Origin: Acanthamoeba lenticulata
Taxonomy: Eukaryota > Discosea > Longamoebia > Acanthamoebidae
Assembly: GCA_002179805.1 (NCBI GenBank)
Contig: NAVB01000356.1
Span: forward strand, 1 to 59,315
Direction of reading: 5' to 3'
Length of the DNA: 59,315 bases
Under the pieces are notes generated by a model, which worked only from the letters and a program-made list of their open reading frames with translations, searched no databases and was not told where the DNA came from. This document shows positions 7,954 through 17,062 of the stretch, piece after piece (within the stretch, counting starts at the first letter, position 1; the number at the start of each line of letters is the position of its first letter). The translations under genes and the position numbers were made by a program.

Positions 7954-8484
7954 GTGTCCAGCTCCTGCCCCAAGATAACACCACAAAACAAATTCAACCC
8001 TGAAAGATCGAAAGAGGTTCGCGGAATCGAAAAGGAGAGAAAGACCACCATTCCCAGCCCGTTCCCATGCAAGAAGAAACAAGAACCGGTACCTCCCCTC
8101 CTTGTCATGCCGTCTGTAGCAACTGAAATGGATGTCGGTGTGACGTACCAGAGTCCTGAAAGTGTCCCGGCATACCAGATCAACTTCAAGGACGAGCGAC
8201 GAACCAATAACACTAATCCCTACAGACTACATTTACCGCGAACCCACAACCTGGCCCCCCTCGGTGAGAAGTGGATCCGCAATATCGACGAGCTGTGGGA
8301 AAAGTTCTCAGCTGGCACGCCGAGACTGAAAGCACCAATCTGCGTACCCTCGAGCGAAAAAAACCGGTCATTTGTAAGGCTGGACTACTCCGCTACGTGC
8401 GACGGCTCACAAGATGGCATTGACTACCTCCTGCTTGTGTTTGTTACGACCAGGTACCATCACTTCATACTTGTCAAGCAGTGA
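7954..8484 (+). CDS. Unknown protein or exon
   Basis: The open frame has convincing composition in its middle: ATEMDVGVTYQSPESVPAY, NFKDERRTNNTNPYRL, LAPLGEKWIRNIDELWEKF. The first 40 residues are basic and Ser/Pro-rich. The last 30 (from about 8395) look less like protein and may be intron. I recognise no domain. It could be viral or a decayed host gene. Confidence 0.4.
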   Translation: MSSSCPKITPQNKFNPERSKEVRGIEKERKTTIPSPFPCKKKQEPVPPLLVMPSVATEMDVGVTYQSPESVPAYQINFKDERRTNNTNPYRLHLPRTHNLAPLGEKWIRNIDELWEKFSAGTPRLKAPICVPSSEKNRSFVRLDYSATCDGSQDGIDYLLLVFVTTRYHHFILVKQ

Positions 8485-9278
8485 ATACTGATGGAAACCT
8501 TTCATCCATCTATGTCCTCCGTAGAGATATAAAGGCCTTCCGTAAAGATTGGCCGAACATCATCTTTGTTGAGCTGTGCACTCAACCCCCTTGCCAGGAT
8601 GGGGGGACCCTACACTTCTGGTATCGAGAGCAGATCAAAGAGTTCGGTCACAAACTCAGTACCGACACCCTTGAGGCTCTTTGCGAATTCTGCAGTTTTA
8701 TTGAACTATTGTCACGGTCATCCTTTCAGATATGCCGTACCAGTTCCAGCTGGACGATGCCATCAGTAGAGTCAAGACCTACCAAGATGGACAACTGACG
8801 AAAGTGCAGCTTGCCTCTTTTTGCACTTGTCGTATCCAAGAGCTAACCCCAGGCCAATGCACCATAAGGATGTTCCTCTCATGGACATGCTGACACGCTT
8901 GGAGCGTTACGCGGCAGAATATCCGGACGTCCTCTTACTGGGTGCCAAGAAAGCACGACCAGACAATACGTTCTCCAAGGCACCACGTGGGGAGTGGAAG
9001 GATAATCGCCAAGTACACTCGTGCATACTCATCAATCTTCTGCACACCAGAGACATTCACTTCAGGGCCAAGCGTGAAAAGTATGCGTGCTTGACACTCA
9101 TCTTCGTTTGCGTTTGCCTGATCTCCCTTCTTCTGTATACACCAGGGAATTATCATTTGATGCCAAAAAAACAGGGCCTGCGGAAGACATCATCTTCAAT
9201 AACGACTGTGAGGGCAAAGGCAGGGTGGTCAAAAACGTCTGGTATGCCTTCTGGAAGTACAGCTCAAGAGTTATCTGA
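8485..9278 (+). pseudogene. Fragmented coding remnants with intron-like junctions
   Basis: Protein-like segments lie in several frames: IKAFRKDWPNIIFVELCTQP (about 8530-8590), YQFQLDDAISRVKTYQDGQL (about 8735-8800), LTRLERYAAEYPDVLLLGAK (about 8890-8950), and a last piece ELSFDAKKTGPAEDIIFNND ending at 9278. Two GT-AG pairs are visible at about 9030-9063 and 9080-9145. The second joins REK to ELSFD in frame. The first does not restore frame from DNRQ, which suggests a lesion. No family is recognised. Confidence 0.4.
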
Positions 9279-9377
9279 GAAACAACACAGCTATGGTTCT
9301 TGTGACTGCAACTGTAAACTCACATGAAAATTCAACAAAATCATCCTTTTTATAACCGCATACAGGAACATTTATTG

Positions 9378-9870
9378 CTATTTTCCACTGATGCAAGCAC
9401 AAAAGTATTTGCTTGTCCTACCACCATAAAGATCACTCGTCAATAGTGTCCTCACAACGTGCAGCAAAGTATTCACGCAATCCCACTGGAACTTGGGGAA
9501 TCCCTCGTTCAGCGTGATAACGCCGTGATGATCGCGATGAGTGTGAAGGATGGGATCGTACTTGTTCTTTATGAGCACGTCCCAGCGTTCGACGTAGCGC
9601 CTGTCCTTCTTGCGTCCATGCCAGGAGTGCAAAATTGTACCGGGGATAAATCCTAGAAGTCCCCATGTAGGGTCCTATGAATGCACTTCTGCATGGCCAG
9701 AAGCATCTTCCTGTAGGTTTCCAGTTGTGTTGGTGCACTCTGATCCACTTCATCGACTAGCGCCATCGCAAGGTGGTGGTCGGCGCTACCTAAGATTGTA
9801 AAGTCGGGTAAGTGTCCCATGGCGTTCCAAGTAGCTTTGGTACAGGCCCTGTTACCAACGTAGATTAGTC
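9378..9870 (-). pseudogene. Glycosyltransferase-like C-terminal fragment, frameshifted
   Basis: Two frames together read like the C-terminal half of a GT2-type glycosyltransferase. The first has YVGNRACTKATWNAMG, FTILGSADHHLAMALVDEV and YRKMLLAMQKCIHRTLHGDF, then stops at about 9655. The next continues GFIPGTILHSWHGRKKDRRY, VERWDVLIKNKYDP. The GSADHH and HSWHGRKKDRRY blocks are the recognisable features. A one-base indel at about 9654-9657 breaks the gene. The N-terminal, nucleotide-sugar-binding half is missing, because a stop lies just upstream at about 9871. Giant viruses and amoebae both carry such enzymes. Confidence 0.65.
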
Positions 9871-9991
9871 ATCTTGAAATATGACAAAACATCACGTTGA
9901 GTAGTGGCACACATACCAAGCAAAACCGGGATGCCAATGCCCGTTGTACTTCTTGGACTTGGCGTCTTGCAGCAGGTCTCTAACCCTCTTT

Positions 9992-11056
9992 TTATTTTGG
10001 AGGATGATGAGCGAAAAACTCTTCCAACATGATCTCGGTGATGGCGGCGTATTCTTGAGGTTTCTCGAGGAGCAGTGTTTCGTAGCGTTCCCTGGCATCA
10101 AACATAAACCAGCAGTACCAGGTATCGAGCTTGCGTGTTCGAGATTTGAGCAGCTGATAGTAGAAATCTTTGTAGTGCCGTGGGTAGCCGGGCAGTGGGA
10201 AGACGTGGGCCCGCAGGAATTGGCGGATGTGGTCGGGATCGTGGCCCGAAAAACGTGCGTAAAGCATCGTGATCACACCTGCCGACGAAGTGACCAAGGT
10301 GGGCCGTTCAATTACGCTGTCGATGATGGAGCGATCCGGGCAGCGTTGGATGTAAATCCACATTTGCTCAAACAGATGTGCCGAACAGGCTTCTTCCGCG
10401 CGATCCGCCCTCTCAAATATGAAGTCTATTATGGCGCGTTCGTCTAGTCGTTCGTCCCACCGCCTTTCCGTGGGAGGCGGTCCAAAGTGGACATCATTGA
10501 CGCAGTCGAACGGTGCTTGCCCACGGACGGCAGGGACGCAGGTGAGCACACACATTAGCGTGCTCTTTACGTAGTTGCAGTGTTCACCGCTGATTGTATG
10601 GATTACGTCGGGATGGCGCTTTAAGAGATCCGGATCGTGCTTCAGGACGACTTCGAAGAGTATCTCATCTCTATGAAGGTCGTCCACGTAGGGCACCACA
10701 TCTTGCAGTAGCGTCTCCGAACATCGATACTTGACGGCGGTGGTGAAGAACGGGATCGTCGACAGACCCTCGCGTGGGAATCGGCACGAGTTCCACAGAT
10801 CCGTGTACGCTAGCGTCGTGGCAGGATTAGGCGATCCGACGCAGTTGGTGCCGAGAGTACGCGCCGCCACATCGCCCCAGAATTCTTCGAGCACAAGTTG
10901 GCAGAACGCTCGGTTCGTGAGGCTGAGCGCCACCAAATCCGCCGGACCGAGCGGTACCGCCAGAAGGATCGCCAGTAGGATCTCGTTTGGCAAGTATTCA
11001 AACTCGCTGCCTTTGAACGTCGGTGGGATCTCTTCGTGTTCTCTTTTGCGCTTCAT
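9992..11056 (-). CDS. F-box protein
   Basis: F-box proteins bring substrates to SCF ubiquitin ligases by binding Skp1. The frame starts at an ATG (MKRKREHEEIPP) and is 354 residues long and intact. Residues about 18-60 form the F-box: EFEYLPNEILLAILLAVPLG, ADLVALSLTNRAFCQLV. The rest is mostly helical and lacks ankyrin, LRR or WD repeats I can recognise; it contains PDVIHTISGEHCNY and FPLPGYPRHYKDF. F-box genes are numerous in giant viruses of amoebae, where they may redirect host ubiquitination. A broken partial copy lies upstream at 11095-11316. Confidence 0.75.
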   Translation of the reverse strand: MKRKREHEEIPPTFKGSEFEYLPNEILLAILLAVPLGPADLVALSLTNRAFCQLVLEEFWGDVAARTLGTNCVGSPNPATTLAYTDLWNSCRFPREGLSTIPFFTTAVKYRCSETLLQDVVPYVDDLHRDEILFEVVLKHDPDLLKRHPDVIHTISGEHCNYVKSTLMCVLTCVPAVRGQAPFDCVNDVHFGPPPTERRWDERLDERAIIDFIFERADRAEEACSAHLFEQMWIYIQRCPDRSIIDSVIERPTLVTSSAGVITMLYARFSGHDPDHIRQFLRAHVFPLPGYPRHYKDFYYQLLKSRTRKLDTWYCWFMFDARERYETLLLEKPQEYAAITEIMLEEFFAHHPPK

Positions 11057-11094
11057 TGTTTATTCTTTTGGGTGGTGAGCACAAAACTCCTCAA

Positions 11095-11316
11095 TCATTT
11101 CGCATTGCCGTGGATTTTTTGCAGCGTCATCGATGGATTCGGCGCTTCGAGAGAGTTCTTACCCAGGTGCCGCCTCGCTACGTCCGGCCAGAATTCGTCG
11201 AGCAAAATGCCTTGCAGACCACACTGAGTGCGAGAAGATCCTGCGCGCGTAGCGGTGTGGCAACCAGGACGGGTGGCCTCGGAGCCTTTTCTCACATAAA
11301 AAATGGCATAATTCAA
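11095..11316 (-). pseudogene. Partial duplicate of the F-box gene
   Basis: The stretch ILLDEFWPDVARRHLGKNSL followed by EAPNPSMTL resembles residues 56-85 of the intact F-box protein next door (VLEEFWGDVAARTLG, then SPNPATTL). The F-box itself is missing upstream, and the frame stops soon after. It looks like a tandem copy that lost its ends. Confidence 0.6.
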
Positions 11317-11403
11317 ATCAGAATGCCAAAAATGAACCGTGATAACTTAATATCGGACTAAAGGTGTGTTTAGGCCTTTTATTCCTTCAGCAAGAACTCA
11401 GCG

Positions 11404-12127
11404 ATGCAGACGAGGCAGAAGCTAGGCGAGGGCGCGTTCGGCAAACGACACTCTCCTCATCCAGCTGGAATACATCCCTGGCGGGACGCTCGAGAATCTG
11501 ATCGAATCGACAAACGAACAAGGGGAAAGCTTCGCGGAGCCCTGGATATGGCGCATAATTGGTAAGCTCGCCAGCGCGCTCGTCTATCTACATGAACCAC
11601 TGCCAGGAGAAGCGATTATTCTACACCGCGACTTGAAACCAGAGAACGTCCTCATGAGGAACAACAACCACCCTCTTCTTGCCGACTTTGGGTTGGCCAG
11701 ATTCGGGCAAGGCATGACCGTGTGCGGCACGTTCGGTACGCCACTTTCAGATCTATATTAATTTGGCGCCGTACCCTTTAATTTTGATACTCTTTTCTCG
11801 CCATCACCAGGCTATATGGCACCGGAGGTGGAGACCGAGGGTGCTAGCCCTGCCTCGGATATCTACTCCCTCGGCTGTATCCTCGTACGGCTCATGGCGG
11901 CGGGGCATTGTTGGTCGCACAATGTAGAGGTGCTTGTCGCCGAAGGAAGCCCGTTCTGGGAGTTAGACGTCTTCTCGGTGGAGTTGTGGCAGCTTGTGCG
12001 GACGATGACCTCTCCGGCGAGAGAAGACCGGAAGACCGCTTCGTGGGTGGAAAGTCAGTGCGACCGCCGGCTTCGGGCAATGTCAAGGAGACAGCAAGCG
12101 TGGTTGTTGCCGTCTCCCAGACAATAG
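11404..12127 (+). pseudogene. Protein kinase with internal N-lobe deletion, one intron
   Basis: The start MQTRQKLGEGAFGK gives the glycine loop. The text then passes, one base out of frame, to DTLLIQLEYIPGGTLENLI, which is the hinge. About 60 residues carrying the ATP-binding Lys and the alpha-C helix are missing. The rest is normal: ILHRDLKPENVLM, LLADFGLARFG, then a 75-nt intron (11736-11810, GTACGC to ACCAG) inside the activation segment, then GYMAPEVE and DIYSLGCILVRLM, ending at 12127. Ser/Thr type, close to NEK-like kinases. It cannot be an active kinase as it stands. The intron shows it was transcribed in a nucleus. Confidence 0.75.
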
Positions 12128-12156
12128 CCGCCCATGCCCATGTTCGTACGTACCCG

Positions 12157-12393
12157 TCATTCAGCTTCGCGGCCATCGATCACCCCCGCCATGACATCTT
12201 CTCTGTCGTAGAGTACGAACCAGCACTGGCTTCCGGAAAGTAACCCACGCGTGTAGAGGGATACTGGAGGTGGACGCACAAAGAGGGGTGCACGTCCAAC
12301 GGACACTATCACCGAACTGTCGATTGTTCTTGGCATCGCTACCCCAACAGCGATTCCTTGCTCATTATGAATAAACCAAAAGTAATCACACAA
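12157..12393 (-). CDS. Possible small protein
   Basis: The open frame has some protein-like sequence (GIAVGVAMPRTIDSSVIVSV, SQCWFVLYDREDVMAGVIDG) but starts with TTG. The first ATG gives about 58 residues. It lies 19 nt downstream of the gene at 12412 on the same strand. It may be a real small gene, a remnant or chance. Confidence 0.25.
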   Translation of the reverse strand: MCDYFWFIHNEQGIAVGVAMPRTIDSSVIVSVGRAPLFVRPPPVSLYTRGLLSGSQCWFVLYDREDVMAGVIDGREAE

Positions 12394-12406
12394 GAGAACG
12401 AGTCAA

Positions 12407-12412
12407 TTTATT
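12407..12412 (-). terminator. Poly(A) signal overlapping a stop codon
   Basis: On the minus strand AATAAA begins within the TGA of the gene at 12412-12996 (TGAATAAA). It marks a very short 3' UTR. Confidence 0.5.
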
Positions 12413-12996
12413 CACTTCTTCAGTCCGTTTTTTAGTATCTCGTCGGCTTCACGTTCACGTGTCATCCTGCGCAGCACTTCCAGCGGATCCGTTGTTTGGC
12501 GTTTGCCTCGACTGCGGCTCCGGCTTCGATTGCGTTCCTTCTTCTCGGGTGTTCGGCCCCTCTTACTCTTCTTCTTTTTCTTTTTGTCTTCCTTGCGGCG
12601 GGCACGTTCGGCCATGCGCGCGTCGTACTCTTCCTGTTTGCGTTGGAGGTAATCCAAGGTGCTCTTGGCCTCGTCGCCCCACGTGATGTAGATCATGTCG
12701 TCGCCCTCGATATCGACCAGGTACTTGTCTCGCCGCAGTCCCTCCACCAGCAGTCCGATGACGGTGCTGCGTTTCAAGAAGAACAGGGGGAAGCCCGGGA
12801 TGGAGTACGGTATGGCATATCGGAGGTGCTCCTTGGTGGTGGACGACACGGCTGCGATGGCCTGATCGCACCGCTGTCGGAGTGCGATGGCGATGGCACG
12901 GTAGCTTTCATCCGATTTGTCTACAATCCTGCGCGCCTGGTCGGCGGTGAGACCCTGAGGCGGGTGCTCGCGAGGCCTGTGCCTTGCCTTGGACAT
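12412..12996 (-). CDS. NCLDV-like unknown protein with basic tail
   Basis: The protein has 194 residues from an ATG (MSKARHRPREH). Residues about 20-115 form a compact domain: DQARRIVDKSDESYRAIAIA, then YAIPYSIPGFPLFFLKR, GLLVEGLRRDKYLVDIEGDD, MIYITWGDEAKS. The pattern of a Tyr/Ile-Pro motif, Pro-Gly-Phe-Pro and a closing Ile-x-Trp is reminiscent of a small family found across NCLDVs, whose role is unknown. The rest is Lys/Arg-rich with RSRSRSRGK, likely nucleic-acid-binding. It has a poly(A) signal at its stop and lies 31 nt downstream of the gene at 13045. Intact. Confidence 0.65.
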   Translation of the reverse strand: MSKARHRPREHPPQGLTADQARRIVDKSDESYRAIAIALRQRCDQAIAAVSSTTKEHLRYAIPYSIPGFPLFFLKRSTVIGLLVEGLRRDKYLVDIEGDDMIYITWGDEAKSTLDYLQRKQEEYDARMAERARRKEDKKKKKKSKRGRTPEKKERNRSRSRSRGKRQTTDPLEVLRRMTREREADEILKNGLKK

Positions 12997-13025
12997 ACTT
13001 TGTTTTCACCTTGAAAGGCAGAAGA

Positions 13026-13031
13026 TTTATT
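13026..13031 (-). terminator. Poly(A) signal
   Basis: AATAAA lies on the minus strand 14 nt past the stop of the gene at 13045-13380, in the short gap before the next gene. Confidence 0.45.
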
Positions 13032-13044
13032 TGGGGTGGGGCGC

Positions 13045-13380
13045 TCACAAGTCTTCGCCCTCAGCCAGTTCGATCTCGGCGGTTGGAAGGGTGGCTGGTG
13101 TGGGTTCAGGATCCTTGACGGCACCTCTTTGTACGATCTGGATGGTGGAGTTGAAGGCGCTCTCGGTCAGCAACGTGCCGATGAAGTCGCCGTACTTGTT
13201 CTTCATCTGGGTGCGTGTGCAGATCCACACTCTCTTGCCGTTGAGAGACTTCTCTTGCTGGCGCACCCATGGTGCATCGCCCCGGGCGTACGCTTTGGCC
13301 TTCTTCCATCGCGGCATTTTGATGGACGGTAGCCTTTCGTCGATGTGCATGTTACCTGATGTTTCGTAGAGCTGTTTCAT
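13045..13380 (-). CDS. Small unknown protein, virion-cluster type
   Basis: The ATG at 13380 (MKQLYETSGNMHIDERLPSI) is chosen because it is the first in frame past the end of the upstream gene (stop at 13418). The product has 111 residues. It holds MPRWKKAKAYARG, GKRVWICTRTQMKNKYGDF and an acidic end, ELAEGEDL. No domain is recognised. It lies 37 nt downstream of the long gene and is probably part of the same viral cluster. Confidence 0.55.
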   Translation of the reverse strand: MKQLYETSGNMHIDERLPSIKMPRWKKAKAYARGDAPWVRQQEKSLNGKRVWICTRTQMKNKYGDFIGTLLTESAFNSTIQIVQRGAVKDPEPTPATLPTAEIELAEGEDL

Positions 13381-13417
13381 TCCCGGCTGGAGTTGCCATT
13401 CTGGGGCTGCGGTCCGT

Positions 13418-16400
13418 CTAATGAGCGAAGTGGGATCGCCTTGTCGGTGCAGCGAAAGGCTGCCCAGTTGCGGAGAATATGATCCCGTCAACTACTGGAT
13501 TGACGCCGTCTGTACCACTCCGCCACACACTCAAGTCTGCGCAATCGAGCTGCAGCGATATGGCGGCCAGCAGCAAGTTGTTCACGTATCTCTGCACGTG
13601 CGCCTCTGTGGTGTCGAACGTCGCCAAAGTAATGCAGGCGTACAGTCCATCGCCGGCAGGGAGTTGAATCTCGCTCTTGGACTTGCCGTCGGAGACGAAC
13701 CGGTAGTACTTGGAGAAGGGCGCTGCCGAGCTGATCATGTGGGCGGCAACGGCCGCGATCGTACGGCCTCCGTAGGTCAGAACGCAGATGACGGCCTCTT
13801 CGCGTTTGAAAGCCAACTCGTAAAGCGGAGGCAACCGCCTGGGTCGCAGCATGTTGGTGAACAGGTCCGAGAAGAACTCATCGCCGGCATCAGACCCAAG
13901 GGCGGCGTCGTATAGCTCGATGCGTAGCCCGAAATGTTGGAGCAGTGCATTGAATTGATCGAACCGTTGATGGCAGAGGGGCACCGGTTCGTTGCTCGAC
14001 GACGGGAATCTACTCACCACCAACGCGTTTTGCGGATAGAGTGATTTCACCGGTATGGTATCGGTCTTCTCGGGGAGCGTAATCCGATACTGCAGCGCTT
14101 CCATCTCAATTCTCGCTTCTTCCTTCTCTTCTTCGGCAAACTCCACGCTCGTGGGCTGGGTGACGCCCTCCACCAACGTCGTCGGCTGCGTACGATGGAT
14201 CGTGCGGATGACATCCAGCGTTTGCTCCGCGTTGAACACCAGTTGTCCTCGGAGATCTTGCTGGCCTTTTTCGATGTCGACCTCGTCCGTTTTCACGTGG
14301 ATGAACGAAGCAATCTTGAGAAGCGCATTGCCGTCTTCCGGGATCTTATGAGCTCTGGATAGTTCGGAGATGTAGGCAATATCCGCCTCCAGTGTATCTG
14401 TTGAACCAGGATCGCCTGTGGTCTCGGTCGAGTAGGCCCACACGGCAACGGCTAACATCTCACCCACGCGGTTCAACATGTAGTCCATCAGCACTGGCGC
14501 CGCACGCTTCCCGTAGGTCAAGTAAGAGACGTCATCGATGATCTTGCTGGTTTCAACGTAGATGTGAGCCGCCAGCGAAGCACGTAGAGATCCGAGAACC
14601 GTCGGGTGGAGCGCTCTGGCCAAGCGCTTACTGCTCTCGTTGGCGAATGCGTTGGGAGCCACACACAGGTAGTACAACGAAGCCACGGATGAAGGCATGA
14701 TGGCCTCGTAGGCGATGTCGTCCTTTGGGCGGGCTCCGCCGATCTCGTCGAAAACGGGTATACCGAACCGGTTTTGTGTGATTCTCACGTAACCCTCGAC
14801 GGTCTTTTTCAGTTGTGTTGGGTCCACGTAGGCCTGCTGCAAACGTGTCACCCATGAATCGGATGCCTCGACGAGCTTGGACACGCTTCCTTGCACCAAC
14901 ATCTCGACAGAGAAGGCAATCCAGTCGCTGTGTTCCACGTCTTCTTCATCCGAGGCCGTACTGATCATGAACTCATTTGCAATATCCGCTGCGGGCAGTT
15001 TGGTTTCGAGGCGTTTCGCCTTGTAGGCAAGCTCTTCGTCGTTGAAGTCATCGGTGGTGAGTAGCAATTTGCTGATCCCGGGAAGTCCCTCACGGCAAGT
15101 GGGATCGGCGCAAACGCTGGCAACCGCAAGGAGGGCGTTGATCTTCTTGAACGACATCATCTCTTGGTCCAGGAAGGTCGGGGTCGGCAAGCCTACGAAT
15201 TGGATCGGCATAAAGGCCTGCATGTCGGGCGGGGCCTGTCTGCAGATGTAGGGGCTGATCTGGTCCAGCACCGTCCGGTAGGTATTGACCGCCGCACTGG
15301 TGGGGCTACAAGCTTGGTAGAGACGCTTCAGCAGCAATCTCGAAGCTGCGATGTCCACCTCAACCATGACCGACCACCAGAGATCAGACTCAAAGGTCGC
15401 GCTGAGGAGTGTGAACGCCACGGAATTGGTGTAGTTCTCCACGTCGACCCGCGACAGGCTGTTTGCGACTTGTAGAAAGGCATTCCGGTAGCTGACGGTG
15501 TCGGGCAGGACCTTGTTCGTGTCGCGGAAGGTCATGGCGGCTTGGTGTGTCCGCTCGATGCCGCACAAGGCTTGGGCCAGCTCGGTAATTTCCTTGCTCG
15601 TGGATGCCTTGAGGTAGGCAGAGCTCAGCAGTTCGTTGGCAGAGTTGCTGGCTATCTTGAGCATGGCGCGCGGGCTGGGTTGCATGGCGATTTTGGGGGT
15701 ATCGTCTGACTCGTTGGCGATACTGGTGATCCTGCCGAGGAGTACAGCAGCTCCGCTGTAGGCTTCCTCAAGGCGAGTGCTCACAATCCTGAGGCATTCA
15801 TCGATCTTTTTTGTCCACAAGTCATTGTGGTCGTAGTGGCCGCCTCCCTTGTCCTCCATGAGGGCGATGCTGAAGGGGATCCGCAAGATGGCGGCGAGGC
15901 GTTGGAGGCGGTTCCATTTCAGCACGGGGCACCCGGATGACAAGCGCGAGATGAATTGGCGGTACGAATTCACGACCCCTGTCGATCCCTTTTCGTCCGC
16001 CTCGGTCCACGAACGGGGAAGCTCACTGGAATCTTCCCAGGCGTAGGCGTACTTGAGTAGGTCAGACCCGACCATGGCATCCCATCGGTCGTGATCTCTG
16101 TCTCGCCATTCGTAAACGTTGAGCTTCTGCTTGAACTTGTTGATCTCGAATGGGTCGGTAGGATCGTCGTCTTGGTCGAATCTCTTGCGTTTCGGCGCCG
16201 CGACCACCTGCGTACGATTCTCACCAAACACAGGCAGCCTAACGGCAGCTCCAATTGTTGGTGCGGCCACGATCGCCAACCTCTGCGGTGCTGCTCCCAG
16301 GAGGATAGGCTGCTGTGGTGCAGGGCCCACCACAAGCAGGGGTTGCTGTGGTGCGCCGAGGGGGATGGGGGCAGGAGCGGGCAGGGCGGCGCTGGCGCGG

Positions 16401-17062
16401 GTGGTGAAGTCTTTAAGCAGGGCCTGGATGAAAGGCTCAAAGGTTGTCCTGGTGGCCTCAGCGTTGATGGCCGCCCACAATCGAGCCACATATTCATCCC
16501 TGGCCTGGAGTGCTGCCTGTTGGATGGGGCTCAGCTGACCTTCGATCTGGGGTGGATTCGCGATGGTGCCCAACAAGTTGTTTCCGATCTGAGTCAAGAG
16601 CTGCATCGTTCGCGGATTCTTGGCCATCTCCTCGGAGATCGTGACTGGATTGAATGTCACTCCACCGATCGCTTCATAGGCCGAGGTGGCGAGATTTGTG
16701 TCGCGCCGCAAGAGAGCCTTGCTGATCTCGGTACTCACCAGCGCATTCGTCGGGTTGGAATCGATGGTTCCGATGATCTTCTCGACCAGAACATCTCGGT
16801 TCTTCTTTAAAGCTTCTTCGTACTTTTGCCAGTCGCCGGGGAGACCAGTGCTGGTCTCAGCGAGCTGGGTGAACAGATCCAGGGTCTTGGTATCGGATTC
16901 GATCTTTGCGCGCATGTCCTGCAAAGATTTAACATAGGCGTTTAGATCCACGTCCGTCTTGAGGTTGGCCTTGAGGAAGTCGCTCAGGTTCCTGATCTCC
17001 TGGACCAACTGCTGGATCTTGAGAGGCGCGGTCTCCTTGATCGTCTCGATAATGGAGATCAC
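13418..17062 (-). CDS. Large unknown viral-type protein (about 1,200 residues), start uncertain
   Basis: The frame stays open for over 1,200 codons with consistent protein composition and no recognised family. The N-terminal part is helical (IIETIKETAPLKIQQLVQEI). Around residues 300-370 is a Pro/Ala/Gln-rich linker (PAPAPIPLGAPQQPLLVVG) followed by a nuclear-signal-like APKRKRFDQDDD. The long remainder is globular. The start is a problem: the coding look begins at about 17062 with GTG (VISIIETIKET), while the first in-frame ATG is at 16915, inside the helical part, leaving 1,165 residues. Further upstream the strand is taken by the F-box start of the divergent gene. A lost start codon or an unseen exon would explain this. 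Length suggests a structural or scaffold protein. Confidence 0.7.
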   Translation of the reverse strand: MISIIETIKETAPLKIQQLVQEIRNLSDFLKANLKTDVDLNAYVKSLQDMRAKIESDTKTLDLFTQLAETSTGLPGDWQKYEEALKKNRDVLVEKIIGTIDSNPTNALVSTEISKALLRRDTNLATSAYEAIGGVTFNPVTISEEMAKNPRTMQLLTQIGNNLLGTIANPPQIEGQLSPIQQAALQARDEYVARLWAAINAEATRTTFEPFIQALLKDFTTRASAALPAPAPIPLGAPQQPLLVVGPAPQQPILLGAAPQRLAIVAAPTIGAAVRLPVFGENRTQVVAAPKRKRFDQDDDPTDPFEINKFKQKLNVYEWRDRDHDRWDAMVGSDLLKYAYAWEDSSELPRSWTEADEKGSTGVVNSYRQFISRLSSGCPVLKWNRLQRLAAILRIPFSIALMEDKGGGHYDHNDLWTKKIDECLRIVSTRLEEAYSGAAVLLGRITSIANESDDTPKIAMQPSPRAMLKIASNSANELLSSAYLKASTSKEITELAQALCGIERTHQAAMTFRDTNKVLPDTVSYRNAFLQVANSLSRVDVENYTNSVAFTLLSATFESDLWWSVMVEVDIAASRLLLKRLYQACSPTSAAVNTYRTVLDQISPYICRQAPPDMQAFMPIQFVGLPTPTFLDQEMMSFKKINALLAVASVCADPTCREGLPGISKLLLTTDDFNDEELAYKAKRLETKLPAADIANEFMISTASDEEDVEHSDWIAFSVEMLVQGSVSKLVEASDSWVTRLQQAYVDPTQLKKTVEGYVRITQNRFGIPVFDEIGGARPKDDIAYEAIMPSSVASLYYLCVAPNAFANESSKRLARALHPTVLGSLRASLAAHIYVETSKIIDDVSYLTYGKRAAPVLMDYMLNRVGEMLAVAVWAYSTETTGDPGSTDTLEADIAYISELSRAHKIPEDGNALLKIASFIHVKTDEVDIEKGQQDLRGQLVFNAEQTLDVIRTIHRTQPTTLVEGVTQPTSVEFAEEEKEEARIEMEALQYRITLPEKTDTIPVKSLYPQNALVVSRFPSSSNEPVPLCHQRFDQFNALLQHFGLRIELYDAALGSDAGDEFFSDLFTNMLRPRRLPPLYELAFKREEAVICVLTYGGRTIAAVAAHMISSAAPFSKYYRFVSDGKSKSEIQLPAGDGLYACITLATFDTTEAHVQRYVNNLLLAAISLQLDCADLSVWRSGTDGVNPVVDGIIFSATGQPFAAPTRRSHFAH

